Assembly (NCBI RefSeq): GCF_009733535.1
Contig: NZ_SMMI01000024.1
Span: forward strand, 1-50,036
Source of the DNA: Sphingobacterium endophyticum
GTDB taxonomy: Bacteria > Bacteroidota > Bacteroidia > Sphingobacteriales > Sphingobacteriaceae
DNA length: 50,036 nt
Direction of reading: 5' to 3'
Below, in pieces: positions 6,698 to 15,116 of this stretch. The first letter of the stretch is position 1, and every line of letters starts with the position of its first letter. A program made the position numbers and the translations under genes. The notes beneath the pieces are model-generated. The model worked only from the letters and a program-made list of their open reading frames with translations, was not told the DNA's origin and made no database searches.

Positions 6698-6889
6698 ATG
6701 ATTATTGTTAATGTAAAAGAAGGAGAATCTTTAGATAGAGCGTTAAAACGTTTCAAGAAGAAATTCGAGAAGACAGGCGTTTTAAGAGAATTACGTTCAC
6801 GTCAAGCTTATGAGAAAAAATCCGTTGCTCGTCGTATCCAAGTTAAGAAGGCTATTTATAAGCAAACTTTGAATCAAGATAACGCGTAA
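6698..6889 (+). CDS. rpsU: 30S ribosomal protein S21
   Basis: This small basic protein of 63 residues is ribosomal protein S21, which binds the 30S platform near the anti-Shine-Dalgarno end of 16S rRNA and helps initiation. It begins MIIVNVKEGESLDRALKRFK, and the family pattern continues with KTGVLRELRSRQAYEKKS. The length matches Bacteroidota S21. Unlike most genes here it has a strong GGAGG upstream (6677-6682). That is notable because S21 helps sequester the anti-Shine-Dalgarno sequence in Bacteroidota, and the rpsU mRNA has been described as an exception that uses a Shine-Dalgarno sequence. It has its own promoter and terminator. Confidence 0.97.
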   Translation: MIIVNVKEGESLDRALKRFKKKFEKTGVLRELRSRQAYEKKSVARRIQVKKAIYKQTLNQDNA

Positions 6890-6898
6890 TGATATTTT

Positions 6899-6924
6899 AA
6901 AGCTGCTTTCGAGCAGCTTTTTTT
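6899..6924 (+). terminator. rpsU terminator
   Basis: AAAGCTGCT and AGCAGCTTT pair around TTCG (6908-6911), followed by a T run, ten bases after the rpsU stop. Confidence 0.85.
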
Positions 6925-6943
6925 GTGAGAATAAAATAGAATT

Positions 6944-6964
6944 GGACCTTAAGGTCCTTTTTTT
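6944..6964 (+). terminator. Possible second terminator
   Basis: GGACCTTAAGGTCC is self-complementary and is followed by seven T. It is a short hairpin, possibly a back-up terminator for rpsU. Confidence 0.45.
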
Positions 6965-7056
6965 ATTGGCTATTGAATAGTAATAAGGCAAGATGGAAAA
7001 TATTAAGAGAGATTTTGAGTGAGAGTAGTTAGGAAACCCTTATTTTCTAAAAATAT

Positions 7057-7083
7057 AAAAGCCCGTTAGATAACGAGCTTTTT
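7057..7083 (-). terminator. Terminator of tRNA-Arg
   Basis: AAAGCCCGTTA pairs with TAACGAGCTTT around GA with one mismatch, followed on the minus strand by a T-rich tract. It is just beyond the tRNA 3' end. Confidence 0.6.
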
Positions 7084-7084
7084 G

Positions 7085-7156
7085 TACCTCCGGTAGGAAT
7101 CGAACCTACATCATCAGAACCGGAATCTAACATTCTATCCATTGAACTACGGAGGC
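7085..7156 (-). tRNA. tRNA-Arg (CCG anticodon)
   Basis: The 72-base minus-strand cloverleaf has acceptor GCCTCCG with CGGAGGT (first pair G-U), anticodon stem TTAGA with TCTGA around loop TTCCGGT giving anticodon CCG, and T-loop TTCGATT. CCA is not encoded. Confidence 0.93.
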
Positions 7157-7246
7157 GGGTTGCCAAAAATAATACTTTTTATGGGTTTTATATAACAATA
7201 GCTTGCTGAATTTAGCAAGCTATTGATTTATAGGGAATATCTGTTA

Positions 7247-7879
7247 CTAATGGCCTTCGTGACTATCGGAAACTAAGTGAATTTCTACTTTTAGATCGAG
7301 GTCATTCGCACCACCGAATTTATTGAAATCAGTATTAAAGATATCTGTCTTAGGGTCAATGCTGGCTTTAACACCTGGATTTAGATGTCTCATTAAATAG
7401 CGGAATGTAAAGCTTGGAGCTTCTTTAAGCACGGTGATATAACCAGAAACACCGACATGTGCTAATTTGCCATCCGCTGCTTTATCGGAATATTCAGCGG
7501 CAAGCGATCCTGCTGGAGCTCCAAGAATAAATGCAAAATGTTGATCTGCACGCTCGATAAATGTTTGTTGGCTTTCACGACCAGCGAAGTCTTTAACTTT
7601 TAAGTTGAATCTATAGGATTTACCAACTTCCAAGTGAAGGTGAGCACCAACAGGAGGGAGAAAGTCCTTTCCTGAGAATTCCACTGTTTCAACTTCTGGA
7701 TTTGTGATTTCTTTATAGTCCGTATGGTCATTATGAATTTCAGCTTTTACTTCAGTAAAAGTCAGTGATGCCGAGCTAACTTCTTCTTGATCAATTTCCG
7801 GTGTAGGATCGTCCTTAGAACAAGACTGAAAAGCGAAAGATGCTGCTAATATTAAAAGAATGATAATGTTTGATTTCAT
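7247..7879 (-). CDS. Histidine-bearing outer lipoprotein of the metal-uptake operon
   Basis: This 210-residue lipoprotein has a signal peptide and a lipobox ending FAFQSC, with the lipidated cysteine at 20, followed by SKDD as in Bacteroidota surface lipoproteins. The mature part is beta-rich and dotted with histidines: HNDHTDY near 48, AHLHLEV near 79, DQHFAF near 110 and a C-terminal DSHEGH. This pattern suggests metal binding. It is the last gene of a three-gene minus-strand unit, 12 bases after a TonB receptor gene and behind a small His-rich protein. It probably delivers or holds a metal, perhaps zinc, for the receptor, or acts as a receptor accessory lipoprotein. No named family is recognised; the metal role is inference from composition and neighbours. 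Confidence 0.7.
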   Translation of the reverse strand: MKSNIIILLILAASFAFQSCSKDDPTPEIDQEEVSSASLTFTEVKAEIHNDHTDYKEITNPEVETVEFSGKDFLPPVGAHLHLEVGKSYRFNLKVKDFAGRESQQTFIERADQHFAFILGAPAGSLAAEYSDKAADGKLAHVGVSGYITVLKEAPSFTFRYLMRHLNPGVKASIDPKTDIFNTDFNKFGGANDLDLKVEIHLVSDSHEGH

Positions 7880-7891
7880 GATGTTAAGATT

Positions 7892-10201
7892 TTAAAATTT
7901 ATAGTTTACGGATAAAATAAAGTTCCTTCCAGGTCGATGGGCATAATACCTAAACCGGTCCATATAATCCTTATAGCTTTTATTGAACAGGTTTTCAGCC
8001 GAGATGGAAAGATTGAATTCTTGATTTTTTAATTGAATTGGATACGTAATATATGCATTAAATAAGTTGTATGCTGAAGGAGGTGTGCTGTAGTCTGTGC
8101 CTTCTTCATACCGAGTTTGTTTAGCTACAAATTCATGTGAAATTTTAATATATCCGCTCTTTTGACCAGCATAATACCATTGGATAGCATTTTGAAGCCT
8201 GTCAGATGGAATATAAGGCAGGTAAGTCTTTTTACTAAGATTTTCTGCACGTACTAAACTAGCTTGTATGCTGTAATGGATGTCCTGTCTTATCTTCCAG
8301 CTGAATTGTAGATCGGCACCATAAAAGAGGGCGTTGTCTTGTCTATAGCTAAAAATTGGGAAAGTTCCACGAATTGTTTGACGAACAGAATCAGGATTGG
8401 GGGCAGCATAAATGTAATTGCGGATAATCTGTCCATATACATCAGCTGTAAATTTGACTCTATCATTGTTGAAATCAATAGCATGGATCCATTTATAACC
8501 TTGTTCAGCTTTTAAATTAAGATTTCCTATTTCATAGATCGCAGCGGCATGGTGTACACCGTCACTATATAATTCGTTTGCCGTAGGAGCACGCCATGCT
8601 AAGGCTAAACTAGATTTATAATTCCAGTTTGTATTTATTCGGCGGGCTACACCTAGGGAGCCTGATATATTGTGAAAACTTCTCGAATCTTCCAACAGGT
8701 ATTGCTGAGGAACGGAAGATTGATTGTCCATATATTTATAGCGATAACCTGCAGCATCAAAATAACGGAAATCATATCGCCATCCTGCTTCCAATACCCA
8801 TTTATCCAATGATATTTGGTGGATTCCAAAAATACCTGCAGTGTAACTATCGTAATTTGGAATAATTGGAGTAGTGCCTGTTCCACTGATATTATTGTTC
8901 ACCTGATTTCCTAGATTCAACCCTAAAGTATTCTGGCCAGATTTTAAGATTAGCTCTAATTGTTGGGTGTTAAGAACCATATCAGACATGGGAACATCAT
9001 CAGAAACAGCTCTTCTCATATCGAATTCCTGTCGATGGTTGTTTTGAAAGGAATATTGAGCTTCAAGTTGCCAATTATTTTTAAGAGAGCTTTGAAACCT
9101 GAGTTTTCCTAATTGATGGCTAACCTTTTGTTTTGGAGCATTTATTTGGTAGCTGAAACTATATTTTTCAAAAGGCTCTCCATTTTCTATTCTTGCATAT
9201 ATATCTTCGATAGTACCGATATGTGCGCCATAAAATACACCTAATTCGGTTGAGAACCTGCTGTAATAAGCTTCGAAGAAATTATTCTTTTTGCGATACT
9301 GCAATGAACCAGAAAAATTCAATTCCTCAACCCCTGTATTTCCTAAATTATAGTTAGCGGTCTTGCTATCACCAAGTTTTTTACCAGAACCTTGGATTTT
9401 CCATGCCATTTGGGGTATAGCTGCAATTCCACCCTGTAGTTGAATGTTTGCTGTTGCACCTCTTCCGTTCGACTGTGCAATAAGGTCGACTCGACCACTT
9501 AATTCATTAGGATCTAAGATTTGACTTTTGGCGATAAGAACTCCCCCTAATGCATCAGCACCATAGCGAACGGCTTGTGCACCTTTAATAACTTCAAAAT
9601 CTTGTGCTGTGAAGGGGTCGATCTCTGGAGCATGTTCCATTCCCCACTGTTGTCCTTCCTGCTTTACACCATTGTTCAATAGAATGATTCTGTTGCTATG
9701 TAATCCATGAATGACTGGTTTTGCTACAGAATGTCCAGAATTCAACAGGCTTACTCCAGAAAGCTGAGCAAATACTTCAGCAGCTAGCTTACCTTTTGAC
9801 TCCTCAATTTGATCATTGCTTAATCTTGCTTTTACAGCAGTTTTCTGTTCCTCGATTTGTGCAGAAATAGAAACCGTTTCAATTTTTTCGCTGAAAGTTT
9901 TTAAAACAATTGTTAATACGCTATCCGGATCAGCGTGAATGGGCTGTTCAAAAGTATCATATCCTATTGCAGAGACTCTTAGAGTTAGGTGTTGATGTCC
10001 AACGCCAGCTTTAAATTTAAAGTGGCCATGACTGTCTGAAATGGTATTAAAATCCATTTCGTGGACAAAAATATTCGCTCCGAGAATAGGTTGGGATTGT
10101 TCGTCAACAACAATTCCTTTTATATATTGATTGGAAGAGGATTGTGAATTCCCATAATTAAAAACAAAAATGAAAATCACAGTCCATGCATATTTCAACA
10201 T
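7892..10201 (-). CDS. TonB-dependent outer-membrane receptor, probable metal (zinc) uptake
   Basis: This 769-residue TonB-dependent receptor has a signal peptide (1-19), a carboxypeptidase-regulatory-like domain (about 27-105, containing GIVVDEQSQPILGANIFV), a plug domain (about 115-230, with VIHGLHSNRIILLNNGVKQE and ALGGVLI) and a beta barrel ending in an aromatic residue (SVNYKF). The plug segment with QWGMEHAPEIDPF resembles ZnuD-like zinc receptors. It would draw a metal complex across the outer membrane with TonB energy. It is flanked by a His-rich small protein upstream and a His-bearing lipoprotein downstream. The candidate operator at 10607-10621, lying inside the promoter, suggests repression by a metal regulator such as Zur. 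The substrate is inferred, not shown; copper or a haem-like ligand is not excluded. Confidence 0.85.
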   Translation of the reverse strand: MLKYAWTVIFIFVFNYGNSQSSSNQYIKGIVVDEQSQPILGANIFVHEMDFNTISDSHGHFKFKAGVGHQHLTLRVSAIGYDTFEQPIHADPDSVLTIVLKTFSEKIETVSISAQIEEQKTAVKARLSNDQIEESKGKLAAEVFAQLSGVSLLNSGHSVAKPVIHGLHSNRIILLNNGVKQEGQQWGMEHAPEIDPFTAQDFEVIKGAQAVRYGADALGGVLIAKSQILDPNELSGRVDLIAQSNGRGATANIQLQGGIAAIPQMAWKIQGSGKKLGDSKTANYNLGNTGVEELNFSGSLQYRKKNNFFEAYYSRFSTELGVFYGAHIGTIEDIYARIENGEPFEKYSFSYQINAPKQKVSHQLGKLRFQSSLKNNWQLEAQYSFQNNHRQEFDMRRAVSDDVPMSDMVLNTQQLELILKSGQNTLGLNLGNQVNNNISGTGTTPIIPNYDSYTAGIFGIHQISLDKWVLEAGWRYDFRYFDAAGYRYKYMDNQSSVPQQYLLEDSRSFHNISGSLGVARRINTNWNYKSSLALAWRAPTANELYSDGVHHAAAIYEIGNLNLKAEQGYKWIHAIDFNNDRVKFTADVYGQIIRNYIYAAPNPDSVRQTIRGTFPIFSYRQDNALFYGADLQFSWKIRQDIHYSIQASLVRAENLSKKTYLPYIPSDRLQNAIQWYYAGQKSGYIKISHEFVAKQTRYEEGTDYSTPPSAYNLFNAYITYPIQLKNQEFNLSISAENLFNKSYKDYMDRFRYYAHRPGRNFILSVNYKF

Positions 10202-10236
10202 GTAATTTATGAATGTATGGTATTTAATGCTATATA

Positions 10237-10587
10237 CTACGTATTTGATGTAGATAGCAATGGAGGACCACGAAGGAATTTATTGGATCTTGTGTTGAGA
10301 TGAGGTGATTCAAGAACATTCAGATTGAATGTTGTACTTAATTGAAATTCAGCCGCTCTAGATTCCCAATGAAAGGTAGGGTTTGATTCGACTCCCTGTT
10401 GAAAGAACAAAAAACAATAATGGCAATCATCAGAATTAGCGTGATGATGGTCCTGGGTTTGACATTCCTTAAGAGAATCGTGATTGTGATCATGTCTGTG
10501 GAGCACAATTAATACCATGGAAAGGAAGATAACACTTATCCAAATGGTAGAAATTAATTGCTTTAATGGCCTAATCGTTGTAATCAC
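10237..10587 (-). CDS. Small His/Cys-rich membrane protein heading the metal-uptake operon
   Basis: This is a short protein with one hydrophobic segment (about ISTIWISVIFLSMVLIVL) followed by HRHDHNHD, a second cluster DHHHANSDDCHYC, and a tail ending LRGPPLL. The combination of one membrane segment and His/Cys clusters suggests metal binding at the membrane. Proteins of this shape often sit before TonB receptor genes in Bacteroidota. The start is uncertain. A GTG at 10587 gives 116 residues, but the best promoter (-7 element at 10592-10599) would place the transcript start at about 10585. A further-downstream start, such as the ATG before VLIVLHRHDHN, or another promoter is therefore possible. 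Function is not known; the metal link is inference. Confidence 0.6.
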   Translation of the reverse strand: MITTIRPLKQLISTIWISVIFLSMVLIVLHRHDHNHDSLKECQTQDHHHANSDDCHYCFLFFQQGVESNPTFHWESRAAEFQLSTTFNLNVLESPHLNTRSNKFLRGPPLLSTSNT

Positions 10588-10591
10588 GATG

Positions 10592-10627
10592 CAAATATAA
10601 TTCAAATGCAATGATGTTGCAAATTAA
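10592..10627 (-). promoter_or_regulatory. Promoter with embedded inverted repeat TGCAA-N5-TTGCA (candidate Zur-type operator)
   Basis: On the minus strand a TTTG, a 20-base spacer and TATATTTG (10592-10599) form a good Bacteroidota promoter. Exactly in the spacer lies TGCAATGATGTTGCA (10607-10621), a perfect 5-bp inverted repeat with a 5-base gap. A further half site, GTTGCA, occurs near 10638. A repressor bound here would block RNA polymerase. The link to a zinc regulator is inferred from the operon content. Confidence 0.6.
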
Positions 10628-10643
10628 ATTAAACAAAGTTGCA

Positions 10644-11537
10644 TTAAGACCTGGGGTGATACTGTGTTATAATACTTTGTAAGTAATCTTTGTCAATATG
10701 GGTGTAGATTTCTGTTGTTGTAATGCTTTCATGCCCAAGCATATCTTGTACAGCCCTAAGATCAGCTCCACCTTCGACTAAATGTGAAGCAAAACTATGT
10801 CGGAAGGTGTGCGGGCTAATTTCTTTTTCTAAACCAATTTTAGTGGCCAAATCTTTAATGATAATGAAAATCATAACTCTAGAGAGAGGATTGCCTCTTC
10901 TATTTAAAAAGACAAAATCTTCTTTTCCAAATTTGATAACTTGCTGTACACGGACTTCCTCGAGATAAATTTTGAGAAATTTTATTGCCTGTTGCCCAAT
11001 AGGGATTAATCTTTCTTTATTTCCCTTACCCTCAACTTTGATAAATTCAACATCTAGGAATAGGTTTGAAATTTTCAGATTACAAAGTTCTGAAACACGG
11101 AGTCCACATCCATAGAGTAATTCTAAGATTGCTTTATTACGCATGCCCTCGGGCGAGGATAGGTCAATTGCGGCGATTAATTGATCAATTTCCAGGATGC
11201 TTAATACCGATGGGATTTTTCGGGAAAGCCTGGGAGCCTCAATTAATTCGGCAGGGTTATTTAAGAATCCATGTTCGATTTGAAGGAATCCAAAGAAAGT
11301 TTTGATGCCGGATAAAAGTCTTGCTTGCGTATATTCAGAGATGGAGAATTCATTGATCCAGACAAGGAATTGCTGAATATCCGTAGTTTTGAATTGTTTC
11401 AATTCCAAGTCTTTTAATTCAGCAAAACTTTGAAGTTTTTGGACATCATTTAGATAGGCCAAAATACTATTTTCGCTTAAGCCTCTTTCTAACAATAAGT
11501 ATCTTTTGAAATCCTTTTTGGTAAGTTCCCAATCCAT
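10644..11537 (-). CDS. xerD: Tyrosine recombinase XerD (chromosome dimer resolution)
   Basis: This 297-residue tyrosine recombinase has an N-terminal SAM-like core-binding domain (1-95) and a C-terminal catalytic domain. The active-site residues are all visible: R147 in GCGLRVSEL, the beta-hairpin lysine near K171-K174 (GKGNKER), H243 and R246 in SPHTFRHSFA, H269 in LGHES and the nucleophile Y278 in TTTEIYTH. With XerC it resolves chromosome dimers at dif at the division septum. Length and the ending fit housekeeping Xer proteins rather than mobile-element integrases. The sequence is closer to XerD in my judgement, but XerC versus XerD is not certain. It lies immediately upstream of the metal-uptake operon in the same direction, but that operon has its own promoter. 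Confidence 0.9.
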   Translation of the reverse strand: MDWELTKKDFKRYLLLERGLSENSILAYLNDVQKLQSFAELKDLELKQFKTTDIQQFLVWINEFSISEYTQARLLSGIKTFFGFLQIEHGFLNNPAELIEAPRLSRKIPSVLSILEIDQLIAAIDLSSPEGMRNKAILELLYGCGLRVSELCNLKISNLFLDVEFIKVEGKGNKERLIPIGQQAIKFLKIYLEEVRVQQVIKFGKEDFVFLNRRGNPLSRVMIFIIIKDLATKIGLEKEISPHTFRHSFASHLVEGGADLRAVQDMLGHESITTTEIYTHIDKDYLQSIITQYHPRS

Positions 11538-11660
11538 CTGTTAAATATAGCTAAAACTAGTATTCGTAATTTATAATTTCTTTTAATGCTAAAATAAATT
11601 ATTGTAGATTGGTCGAAAATATAAATATATAACCATTCAAGTAAATTATTTTTTGAGATT

Positions 11661-14522
11661 ATGAACATTTTAAAACCCTTGGCTTTAGCCTTTCTCTTGC
11701 CTTTTACGGCCGAGATGGCGAATGCCTACGTCCCCTCATCCTTAAACTCAGAAGCAAAAGTAGTATTGATGAATGACACCCTGCAATGGGATGCGAAATT
11801 ACCCTTTGACAAAGATGTGGTTAAAGGAAAGTTAGCAAATGGATTTCAGTATTACATACGTAAAAATACAGAGCCTGAGAAGCGAGTTACTATGTATTTG
11901 GCGATAAAAGTAGGTTCTGTTTTGGAAGAAGAAAATCAGAAAGGCTTAGCTCACTTTTTGGAACATATGAATTTTAATGGACTGAAGCATTTTCCTAAGA
12001 ATGATCTTATTGATTATTTACAAAAAGCGGGAGTTCGTTTTGGTTCTGATTTAAATGCCTATACAAGTTTCGACGAAACTGTCTACCAATTACCTATACC
12101 ATCTGATGATCCAGAGTTATTAAAGAATGGATTGCAGGTCATGCGTGATTGGGCACAGGATGCTATGTTGGATACGGAAGAAATCAACAAGGAGCGTGGA
12201 ATTATTATGGAAGAGATGCGCGGCGGACGTGGAGCACAGCAGCGTATGCGCGATCAGTATATTAAGGTCATGTTAAATGGTTCCCGTTATTCAGAACGTC
12301 TCCCAATAGGTACGGAAGATATCATTATGAATTTTGATCCGCAAGTAATTCGAGATTTCCATAAAGACTGGTATCGCCCTGATTTGCAGTCCTTGATAAT
12401 TGTCGGTGATATTGATCCCAAGCAAATGGAAGCTGAGGTAAAGCGTCTATTTTCAGACATGCAAGTTCCGAAAACGAAAAAACCAAGGAAAGAATATAAA
12501 GTTGATCTGTTAAATAAGAACCAGTTCATCAAGGTTACAGATCCGGAAATGCCGTACACTGTTGGACAAATCTTTATGAAGCATCCGGAAGAAAAAGTGG
12601 TTACTGTAAAGGATTATCGCAAGGATCTTCTAAAAGATGTCTTCAATCAAATGATCAATGCCAGATTTAGTGAATTAGGACAATCTGCAAATCCACCATT
12701 TATTCAAGGAGGAGTTGATATTTCAGGATTCCTTGGTGGATTGGATAATATGGGTGCCTTTTTTGTTTCAAAACCAGGTCAATTTGAGGAAGGATTTAAA
12801 GCAGTTGTTCGGGAAATGGACAGGTTTCAGAAGTTTGGATTTACAGAGACTGAATTTAAAAGAGCAATTTCATCAATCGCTAAAAGTAATGAGACTTCAT
12901 ACACTGAAAGGGATAAACGTAAATCAGATAGTTATGTGGATACTTATTTAAACAATTTCTTAAATGAAGGTCCTGCATTGAGCAATGAAGACAGATACTT
13001 AATAACGAAGCAATTGTTGCCGACATTGACCTTGAAAGAAGTTGAAGCCGTTGGAAAACAATTTTATGTAGACACGAATAGGGATGTGTTGATTTTAGCC
13101 CCAGAAGCGGATAAGGATAAACTTCCGGATGAAGGAGCGGTTAATTCTTGGTTTGCTGATGTTGATAAAGAAGACCTGAAAACTTATGATGATAAGGTTT
13201 CAGACCTACCTATGCTATCTAATACACCTGTTAAAGGAACCATCAAATCAGAAAAATCTATTGATAAAATAGACACAAAAGAGCTTGTTTTAAGTAATGG
13301 TGTTAAGGTTCTATTGAAGCCAACTAAATTCAAGAATGATCAGATAATGATCAATGCTTATAGTCCAGGAGGTACTTCACTTTATTCAGATGCAGATTAT
13401 ATGTCAGCATCTTTTGCTGGAAATTTGGTGAACAGTTCAGGAATAGGACAACTGAACACTGTAGAGTTGCAAAAAAGCTTAACAGGAAAAGATGTGAACA
13501 TCAGCCCTTATATTTCTGAACGTTCCGAAGGATTAAGAGGTGCCACAGATAAGGAAAGCTTAAAGACTGCATTTGAGATGATTTACGGGTATTTCACAGA
13601 ACCTAGAATTGAAGATGATATCTTTCAAAGTGTGATTAGTAAGCAGAAGGATATGATGGCAAATCGTGATAGCGATCCGAGTTTTGTTTATGGAGATGCA
13701 ATTCAAAGGACCCTATATGGAGACAATATCCGTCGAGTACCGTTTTCACTTAAAGATTTGGATAACGTAAATCAAGCCAAAGCTTTAGAAATTTATAAAG
13801 ATAGGTTTGCTGATGCTTCCGATTTTACTTTTGTAATTGTTGGTTCATTTACGGAGGATGAAATTAAACCATATTTGGAAGAATATTTAGCAGCCCTTCC
13901 AACAACAGGTCGCAAGGAAGCAGGCAAGGATCTAAATTTATATGAGAAAAATAAAGGAATTGAAAAGGTAGTTAATAAGGGCAAAGAGGCGAAAGCAACG
14001 GTTCGATTAGCGTTGTATGGTGATTATATCTACAATGAGCAAGAGAATTTAAATACTTCAGCCTTAGAAACTATTCTTTCTAATAAATTACTTGAGCGTC
14101 TTCGTGAAGAAGAAAGTGGAGTATATGGTACAAGAGCAGGGTTCAATGGTTCGAAATTTCCTAAAGAACGCTATTCCTTTGCAATTGTATTTAGTACGAG
14201 TGTAGACAAATATCAATCTTTGATTAATTCAGCTTTAGATGAAATCAAGAAGATTAAAGCAAATGGTCCATCACAAGTTGATATTGATAAATTCAAGATC
14301 GAAGAAAAGCGTCAATTGGAACTGAACCTAAAAGAAAATGGTTTCTGGGCTGGTCAGATATTGGGAGCAGTACAAAATCAAACTGATCCTACCGAGGTGA
14401 CACGTTATTTGGAAGATCTAGATAAAGTAACTATCGAATCGGTTAAGGCAGTGGCCAATAAATATTTGATAGAAGAGAATTTCTATAAATTTATACTGTT
14501 GCCGGATGGACAGGTGAAATAA
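11661..14522 (+). CDS. M16-family zinc protease, periplasmic
   Basis: This 953-residue M16 (insulinase/pitrilysin) metallopeptidase has an N-terminal signal peptide (about 1-22, ending EMANAY). The inverted zinc motif HFLEH is at 98-102, with the third ligand expected in the downstream EEINKERGIIMEEM segment near 175. The protein contains two M16 halves, the second beginning near residue 535 (TKELVLSNGVKVLLKPTKF), which lacks the zinc motif, as is normal for the inactive partner half. It probably degrades peptides in the periplasm. It is monocistronic, with a strong terminator directly after the stop. Long M16 proteins of this type are common in Bacteroidota; the physiological substrate is unknown. 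Confidence 0.9.
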   Translation: MNILKPLALAFLLPFTAEMANAYVPSSLNSEAKVVLMNDTLQWDAKLPFDKDVVKGKLANGFQYYIRKNTEPEKRVTMYLAIKVGSVLEEENQKGLAHFLEHMNFNGLKHFPKNDLIDYLQKAGVRFGSDLNAYTSFDETVYQLPIPSDDPELLKNGLQVMRDWAQDAMLDTEEINKERGIIMEEMRGGRGAQQRMRDQYIKVMLNGSRYSERLPIGTEDIIMNFDPQVIRDFHKDWYRPDLQSLIIVGDIDPKQMEAEVKRLFSDMQVPKTKKPRKEYKVDLLNKNQFIKVTDPEMPYTVGQIFMKHPEEKVVTVKDYRKDLLKDVFNQMINARFSELGQSANPPFIQGGVDISGFLGGLDNMGAFFVSKPGQFEEGFKAVVREMDRFQKFGFTETEFKRAISSIAKSNETSYTERDKRKSDSYVDTYLNNFLNEGPALSNEDRYLITKQLLPTLTLKEVEAVGKQFYVDTNRDVLILAPEADKDKLPDEGAVNSWFADVDKEDLKTYDDKVSDLPMLSNTPVKGTIKSEKSIDKIDTKELVLSNGVKVLLKPTKFKNDQIMINAYSPGGTSLYSDADYMSASFAGNLVNSSGIGQLNTVELQKSLTGKDVNISPYISERSEGLRGATDKESLKTAFEMIYGYFTEPRIEDDIFQSVISKQKDMMANRDSDPSFVYGDAIQRTLYGDNIRRVPFSLKDLDNVNQAKALEIYKDRFADASDFTFVIVGSFTEDEIKPYLEEYLAALPTTGRKEAGKDLNLYEKNKGIEKVVNKGKEAKATVRLALYGDYIYNEQENLNTSALETILSNKLLERLREEESGVYGTRAGFNGSKFPKERYSFAIVFSTSVDKYQSLINSALDEIKKIKANGPSQVDIDKFKIEEKRQLELNLKENGFWAGQILGAVQNQTDPTEVTRYLEDLDKVTIESVKAVANKYLIEENFYKFILLPDGQVK

Positions 14523-14523
14523 T

Positions 14524-14561
14524 AAAAAAAAATGCCCCTTTTTTTGGGGCATTTTTTTTTT
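14524..14561 (+). terminator. Terminator between convergent genes
   Basis: An A-run plus ATGCCCC pairs with GGGGCAT plus a T-run around a T-rich loop. The flanking runs let it work in both directions, ending the M16 gene and perhaps the minus-strand lipoprotein. Confidence 0.85.
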
Positions 14562-14562
14562 A

Positions 14563-14964
14563 TTATTTTCTGTTCATTTTAAGGTATTTGTGGGTGAAGC
14601 AGTCGTAACAATCTTCCCAGAGAACGAGGGTGCTGTCTTTTCTATTGATAAATACTTTGCTAATGGTTTCGTTAAGTTGCCATTCTTCTTTGTTGCTGAG
14701 CATTGATTTGGCAAGTTGAAGGTGATAGGGTTGGGAATTGGTCAGTTCCCCGTTTTCATAATAAAATATGCTGTCGGTGGTAATTTGAAGGTGCTTGATG
14801 GTATTGGTAGATTCTGGAGTTTTTGTTATTCCTGCAAATCCACCTGATGTTTCCATCCATTGCCAATTTCCAACGATCTTAGGAGGTTTTGAACTTGTAT
14901 GTTGGGATGCTCCGCAGGCAATAACGAATGGTATGATCAGAAGTTGATTAAATTTTTTCATCAA
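14563..14964 (-). CDS. Small lipoprotein, lipocalin-like
   Basis: This 133-residue protein has a lipoprotein signal (MMKKFNQLLIIPFVIAC, cysteine at 17). The mature part starts near IVGNWQWMETSGG and continues with alternating beta strands (HLQITTDSIFYYENGE, STLVLWEDCYDCFTHKYLKM), the pattern of small lipocalin-like domains often found in Bacteroidota lipoproteins. A CYDC pair near residue 122 could form a disulphide or bind metal. It lies convergent with the M16 protease and before the lysS terminator. The function is unknown. Confidence 0.7.
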   Translation of the reverse strand: MMKKFNQLLIIPFVIACGASQHTSSKPPKIVGNWQWMETSGGFAGITKTPESTNTIKHLQITTDSIFYYENGELTNSQPYHLQLAKSMLSNKEEWQLNETISKVFINRKDSTLVLWEDCYDCFTHKYLKMNRK

Positions 14965-15060
14965 AAGTTTTATTTGCTCTTAATAAAAACGATAGAATGG
15001 GTTAAATGTTTTCATATTGCTGTTTTAGATTGGGTCTTAGATGGAAAAGGCAGTAGATAA

Positions 15061-15100
15061 AAAAAGCCGCATCTTACATTGAAATAAGATGCGGCTTTTT
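15061..15100 (-). terminator. lysS terminator
   Basis: A perfect 16-base stem (15061-15076 with 15085-15100) surrounds an 8-base loop, with an A/T tract giving U residues on the minus strand. It lies 16 bases after the lysS stop. Confidence 0.88.
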
Positions 15101-15116
15101 AATGATTATGAAAGGG

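Noticed and set aside
10644..11537. XerD-like gene as a mobile-element integrase
   Set aside because: Length, complete housekeeping Xer layout and core-gene neighbours fit chromosomal XerD/XerC; no attachment repeat lies nearby.
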